Origin: Serratia symbiotica str. 'Cinara cedri'
GTDB lineage: Bacteria > Pseudomonadota > Gammaproteobacteria > Enterobacterales > Enterobacteriaceae
Length of the DNA: 64,000 nucleotides
Direction of reading: 5' to 3'
Assembly (NCBI GenBank): GCA_000238975.1
Contig: CP002295.1
Location: 744,001-808,000 of the forward strand
A model generated the notes under the pieces. It made no database searches and was not told where the DNA came from. It saw only the letters and a program-made list of their open reading frames with translations. The translations under genes and the position numbers were made by a program. This document shows positions 60,339-64,000 of this stretch, one piece after another (the first letter of the stretch is position 1; each line of letters opens with the position of its first letter).

Positions 60339-62936
60339 TTATTTTATATTTACTACCCACTTGCCGTCAATATAGAAGGCAGACCAGTTAGTAACTTTAC
60401 CATCTTTCTCTGAAGTAACATATTGTTGTTTAATTTTACGGCTAAAACGTACTAGTGTTTTATTGCCTTCGTTATCAATCTCTGGCGCATCCGCTAGATA
60501 ACGAATTTTTTCTGGAAGACGATCTTTAAAGCGAGATAGTTCTTCTACTAGCGGCGCTCGGGTTTCACGAGATTTAGGGAAGGTGTTAGCAGCTAAAAAT
60601 AAGCCATCTGAGCCATCACGTAGAACGAAATACGCATTAGATTTTTTACATAAAAGTTCTGGTAATGGAGTTGGGTCTTCTTTAGGCGGCGCAATATCGC
60701 CGTTGCGCAGGATCTTACGAGTATTCTTACATGTTTCATGAGAACAGCCCATATATTTTCCAAAACGGCCTATTTTTAGGTACATGTTAGAACCACATTT
60801 GTCACACTCAACTACTGAACTATTAGAACCTTTCAAGCGGAAATTCCCCTCTTCGAGGTGATATCCATCACAAGCAGGGTTATTGCCACAGACATGTAAT
60901 TTATATTGATTATCAATCAGGTAGCTATCCATAGCTGTTTCGCATTTTTCACAACGTGTACGGGCGCGTAGCGCGTTAGTTTCTGCGTCATCTTTTTCAA
61001 TTATATCAAATATTTCTGCTTCCCGTATTAAATTTATAGTGGTTTTGCATCGCTCCTTTGATGGAAGAGCATAACCAGAACAACCGAGAAATACTCCAGT
61101 GCTAGCAGTTCGAATGCCCATTGTTCGTTTACATGTTGGACAATTAATATTAGTTACTACCATTTGGTTTGGACGCATACCCCCCTCTTCTGGATTTTTT
61201 TTTGCTTTTTCTAGCTGCCCACTGAAATTCCCGAAAAATTTATCCAGCATTAATTTCCACTCTGCTTGATTATTTGCCACTTGATCTAATGCGTCTTCCA
61301 TGCAGGCAGTAAAGTCATAATTCATTAATTCACAGAAATTTTCTGTCAATCGATCAGTAACAATTTCTCCCATTTTCTCCGCATAAAAACGTCGGCTTTC
61401 TACTCGTACATAGCCACGCTCCTGGATTGTTGAGATTATAGATGCATAGGTGGATGGACGACCAATATTACGTTTTTCTAGCTCTTTAACTAAAGATGCT
61501 TCATTGTAACGTGCTGGCGGCTTAGTGAAATGTTGACTTGGGGTCAATTTCTGTAGACGTAACTTGCTACCAATTTTAATAAATGGTAATGTATGGCATT
61601 CTTCATCTTTATATAGCGCAGGAATTACCTTATTCCAACCATCGAAGCCTAATATGCGCCCCTTAGCACGTAACTGAAAATCATTTGCTTTAACCAATAA
61701 TGTAGTGGCATTATATTGTGCTGGTACCATCTGACAAGCTACAAATTGTCGCCAAATTAACTGATATAATTTTTGTGCATCTGATTTTGTGGTTTTTAAC
61801 TGCTCTGCAATTACGTTAACATCTGAAGGACGAATCGCCTCATGCGCTTCTTGTGAGTTCTCCTGACTGTTATAGTGATTAGGTTCTTTTGGTAAATAAT
61901 GAGCGCCAAAATTATTACGAATGTAGTCACGTGCCATAATGAGTGCATCTTGACTAAGGCTAGTAGAATCAGTGCGCATATAGGTAATATAACCTTCTTC
62001 ATATAACAGCTGAGCCATTAACATAGTTTTCTTTACACTAAATCCTATGCGATAACTAGCGGCTTGTTGTAGAGTAGATGTAATAAACGGAGCGCTTGGC
62101 TTACTACTCATTAATTTATCTTCCCTATCCAATACGGTATAATGGGCTTTTTCAAGTGATTTTAGAATAACAGATATTTGTTGGTAATTAGATGGTTTGA
62201 ATGGCTTATCATAAGCATGAGTTACTTTCATCTGTATTGCAGTATTACCCTCCGCTAAAAGATCTGCATGTAGAGCCCAATATTCTTCCGGTAAAAAAGC
62301 TTTAATATCGCGCTCACGCTCAACTACTAATCGGACGGCTACTGATTGAACTCTACCAGCAGAAAGGCCTCTAGCAATCTTTTTCCAAAGCAAGGGAGAG
62401 ACCATATAACCTACTACACGATCCATAAAACGGCGCGCCTGCTGTGCATTAACACGAGCAATATTTAGTTCACCTGGTTGCTGAAATGCTTGTTGAATAG
62501 CTTTTTTAGTGATTTCATTAAACATTACTCGACTAAATCTTTTGTTATCTCCGCCAATAACCTCTTGCAGGTGCCAGGCAATAGCCTCACCTTCTCGATC
62601 AAGGTCAGTAGCAAGATAAATATGCTCAGCTTTTTCTGCTAGCGCTTTTAATTCTGATACTACTTGTTCTTTACCAGATAATATTTCATAATGCGCCTTC
62701 CAGCCGTGATAAGGATCAACGCCCATACGACTAAGTAATGCCGTTTTCTCATTGTTCTTAGTTTTCTTTTTAACTTTATTTATTATTGCATTAGTACTAT
62801 GTTTTTTTGATGAGTTGCTATTTGGCAAATCACGTATATGGCCAATGCTAGATTTAACTATATAGCCATTCCCCAAATATTTATTAATAGTTTTGGCTTT
62901 TGCCGGGGACTCAACTATTACAAGAGCTTTACCCAT
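60339..62936 (-). CDS. topA: DNA topoisomerase I
   Basis: Type IA enzyme relaxing negative supercoils through a 5'-phosphotyrosine intermediate. It has 865 residues, exactly the E. coli length. The Toprim domain ([35 protein letters not shown]), the active-site motif [12 protein letters not shown] near residue 320, and [20 protein letters not shown] are intact. Three tetracysteine zinc ribbons follow (about 600-740: CPTC, CEKC and CDKC), then the C-terminal DNA-binding region ending [20 protein letters not shown] precedes the ATG. A nine-A run (minus strand, 61203-61195) codes for part of [10 protein letters not shown] and could cause slippage. Confidence 0.98.
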   Translation of the reverse strand: MGKALVIVESPAKAKTINKYLGNGYIVKSSIGHIRDLPNSNSSKKHSTNAIINKVKKKTKNNEKTALLSRMGVDPYHGWKAHYEILSGKEQVVSELKALAEKAEHIYLATDLDREGEAIAWHLQEVIGGDNKRFSRVMFNEITKKAIQQAFQQPGELNIARVNAQQARRFMDRVVGYMVSPLLWKKIARGLSAGRVQSVAVRLVVERERDIKAFLPEEYWALHADLLAEGNTAIQMKVTHAYDKPFKPSNYQQISVILKSLEKAHYTVLDREDKLMSSKPSAPFITSTLQQAASYRIGFSVKKTMLMAQLLYEEGYITYMRTDSTSLSQDALIMARDYIRNNFGAHYLPKEPNHYNSQENSQEAHEAIRPSDVNVIAEQLKTTKSDAQKLYQLIWRQFVACQMVPAQYNATTLLVKANDFQLRAKGRILGFDGWNKVIPALYKDEECHTLPFIKIGSKLRLQKLTPSQHFTKPPARYNEASLVKELEKRNIGRPSTYASIISTIQERGYVRVESRRFYAEKMGEIVTDRLTENFCELMNYDFTACMEDALDQVANNQAEWKLMLDKFFGNFSGQLEKAKKNPEEGGMRPNQMVVTNINCPTCKRTMGIRTASTGVFLGCSGYALPSKERCKTTINLIREAEIFDIIEKDDAETNALRARTRCEKCETAMDSYLIDNQYKLHVCGNNPACDGYHLEEGNFRLKGSNSSVVECDKCGSNMYLKIGRFGKYMGCSHETCKNTRKILRNGDIAPPKEDPTPLPELLCKKSNAYFVLRDGSDGLFLAANTFPKSRETRAPLVEELSRFKDRLPEKIRYLADAPEIDNEGNKTLVRFSRKIKQQYVTSEKDGKVTNWSAFYIDGKWVVNIK

Positions 62937-64000
62937 ATTTACCTTTGTCTAAATGTATAGCTGTTAACTAGAAGGAAACTTTTTATTCCTCTATGCCATA
63001 GAAATTGTGTGTATTTTTATATTGCAGTAATTTAGTAAGAGATCAACATGTTTTTTATTTCTAGCATCTAGATTATTGTTATGAATACAAATATTCATTT
63101 TTTAAAATATTTTCATTAAGATTATTGTACGTAAATTAATTATAACGTAAATAAAAACTTTTATTTATTGCTGAAAATTATACATCGCACTTAATAATAA
63201 GTACCGCGTAACTTAATGAAAAGAGAAAGGAGCGACTTCATTAATCGTTTGTTATAGCTGAAAACCTTAATATTGTAATACAATAAGTATTAGTATAAAC
63301 ATCAGTTGATATAGTTTGTATTTATACCTTGATAAATATATTATTTTATCTTTTTTCATAAAAACTATAGTCGATACAATTACATATCATACATTAGTTC
63401 TATCTAGTAGAATCTACTAAGTATAGCTTCTATTTTTGTTAAATGCGAATATCGGTTATAGGCATAGCAAAAGAAATATAAGACTATATTTTTCATTAAT
63501 TTTGCAATCTTTAAAATTATCATATGTAGTGATAAAATATAAGATATAATTTAGCTTACGTGTAGTTTTTTAGTAAGTAGTTTTTATCTAGAATAAAGAT
63601 CACTACTGCTTATTATTATCAATAAATACACTTTACATACTCTGCTAGTATATTGCCGCTTAAAGGTGAGGTAGTTAATGTTTAGGCAATAATCTTAAGA
63701 AAGTTAGGAAGTTTCTAGTCTGTCTTTATTACTTAATCATCTACGCTCAAATGAGGAGTACTGTTTTAAGTACTAGATTGAATCACTTAATTATTTAACG
63801 TAATTTATGCTAGTCAATAATTTTATCAATATCCTTGAGTATGCTCACATAACTAAGTAATGAACAATTTTATATTGTAATTTTTTTATTTTTATTGATT
63901 GATTTTTTGCGAGAGATTAAGTAACTTCATTTTAGTTTTTCTTTATGGTTGTTATTGGAAGTATTAAGATATTACATCCTAGTTGAGTGGTGATGATTAT
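62937..64000. other. Non-coding stretch upstream of topA
   Basis: A/T-rich, no gene recognised. yciN and sohB, neighbours of topA in E. coli, are not intact here. Confidence 0.5.

Overview
The window looks like part of the chromosome of a host-restricted Enterobacterales symbiont in an intermediate stage of genome reduction. All recognised genes are closest in my memory to Escherichia/Yersinia/Serratia proteins, and most keep the exact enterobacterial family length. They fill only about a third of the 64 kb. The rest is extremely A/T-rich, with stop codons in every frame, short tandem repeats and decaying gene remnants. There is no rRNA, no tRNA I could find, no CRISPR array and no recognisable insertion sequence. 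The coding density, base composition and a Yersinia/Serratia-type YmoA protein recall large, gene-poor symbiont genomes such as Serratia symbiotica of some aphids. That assignment is an inference.

Layout, left to right. 1-16 kb: zwf (glucose-6-phosphate dehydrogenase), tsaB (tRNA t6A synthesis), the minCDE division-site operon and rnb (RNase II), all on the plus strand and separated by 1-6 kb of non-coding DNA. 16-35 kb: a very sparse stretch with only a cold-shock gene (cspC-like, minus), cycA (D-serine/D-alanine/glycine permease) and qmcA (SPFH membrane protein). 35-42.5 kb: the minus-strand series dnaX, htpG, adk, hemH keeps the ancestral enterobacterial order, but ybaB and recR between dnaX and htpG are reduced to remnants. 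45.9-48.6 kb: a compact minus-strand zinc-type ABC importer operon with overlapping genes, preceded by a small membrane ORF and a Zur-like operator. 51.2-51.9 kb: a dead but still readable tomB remnant followed by an intact hha/ymoA. 56-63 kb: lapA, ribA, cysB and topA, the ancestral topA-cysB-(acnA)-ribA-(pgpB)-lapA neighbourhood without acnA and pgpB.

The retained functions cover translation fidelity (tsaB), replication and topology (dnaX, topA), division (minCDE), RNA turnover (rnb), protein folding (htpG), nucleotide, haem and riboflavin synthesis (adk, hemH, ribA), NADPH supply (zwf), sulfur regulation (cysB), and import of zinc and amino acids. Some regulation survives: a near-consensus sigma-32 promoter before htpG, a Zur-like box before the zinc importer, and the dnaX frameshift signal that makes both tau and gamma. 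No wholly new system was found. The most interesting signals are the loss of TomB beside a retained Hha/YmoA, the readable ybaB/recR/tomB fossils with in-frame tandem duplications, the small ORF coupled to the zinc importer, and an orphan strong terminator near 52.94 kb.
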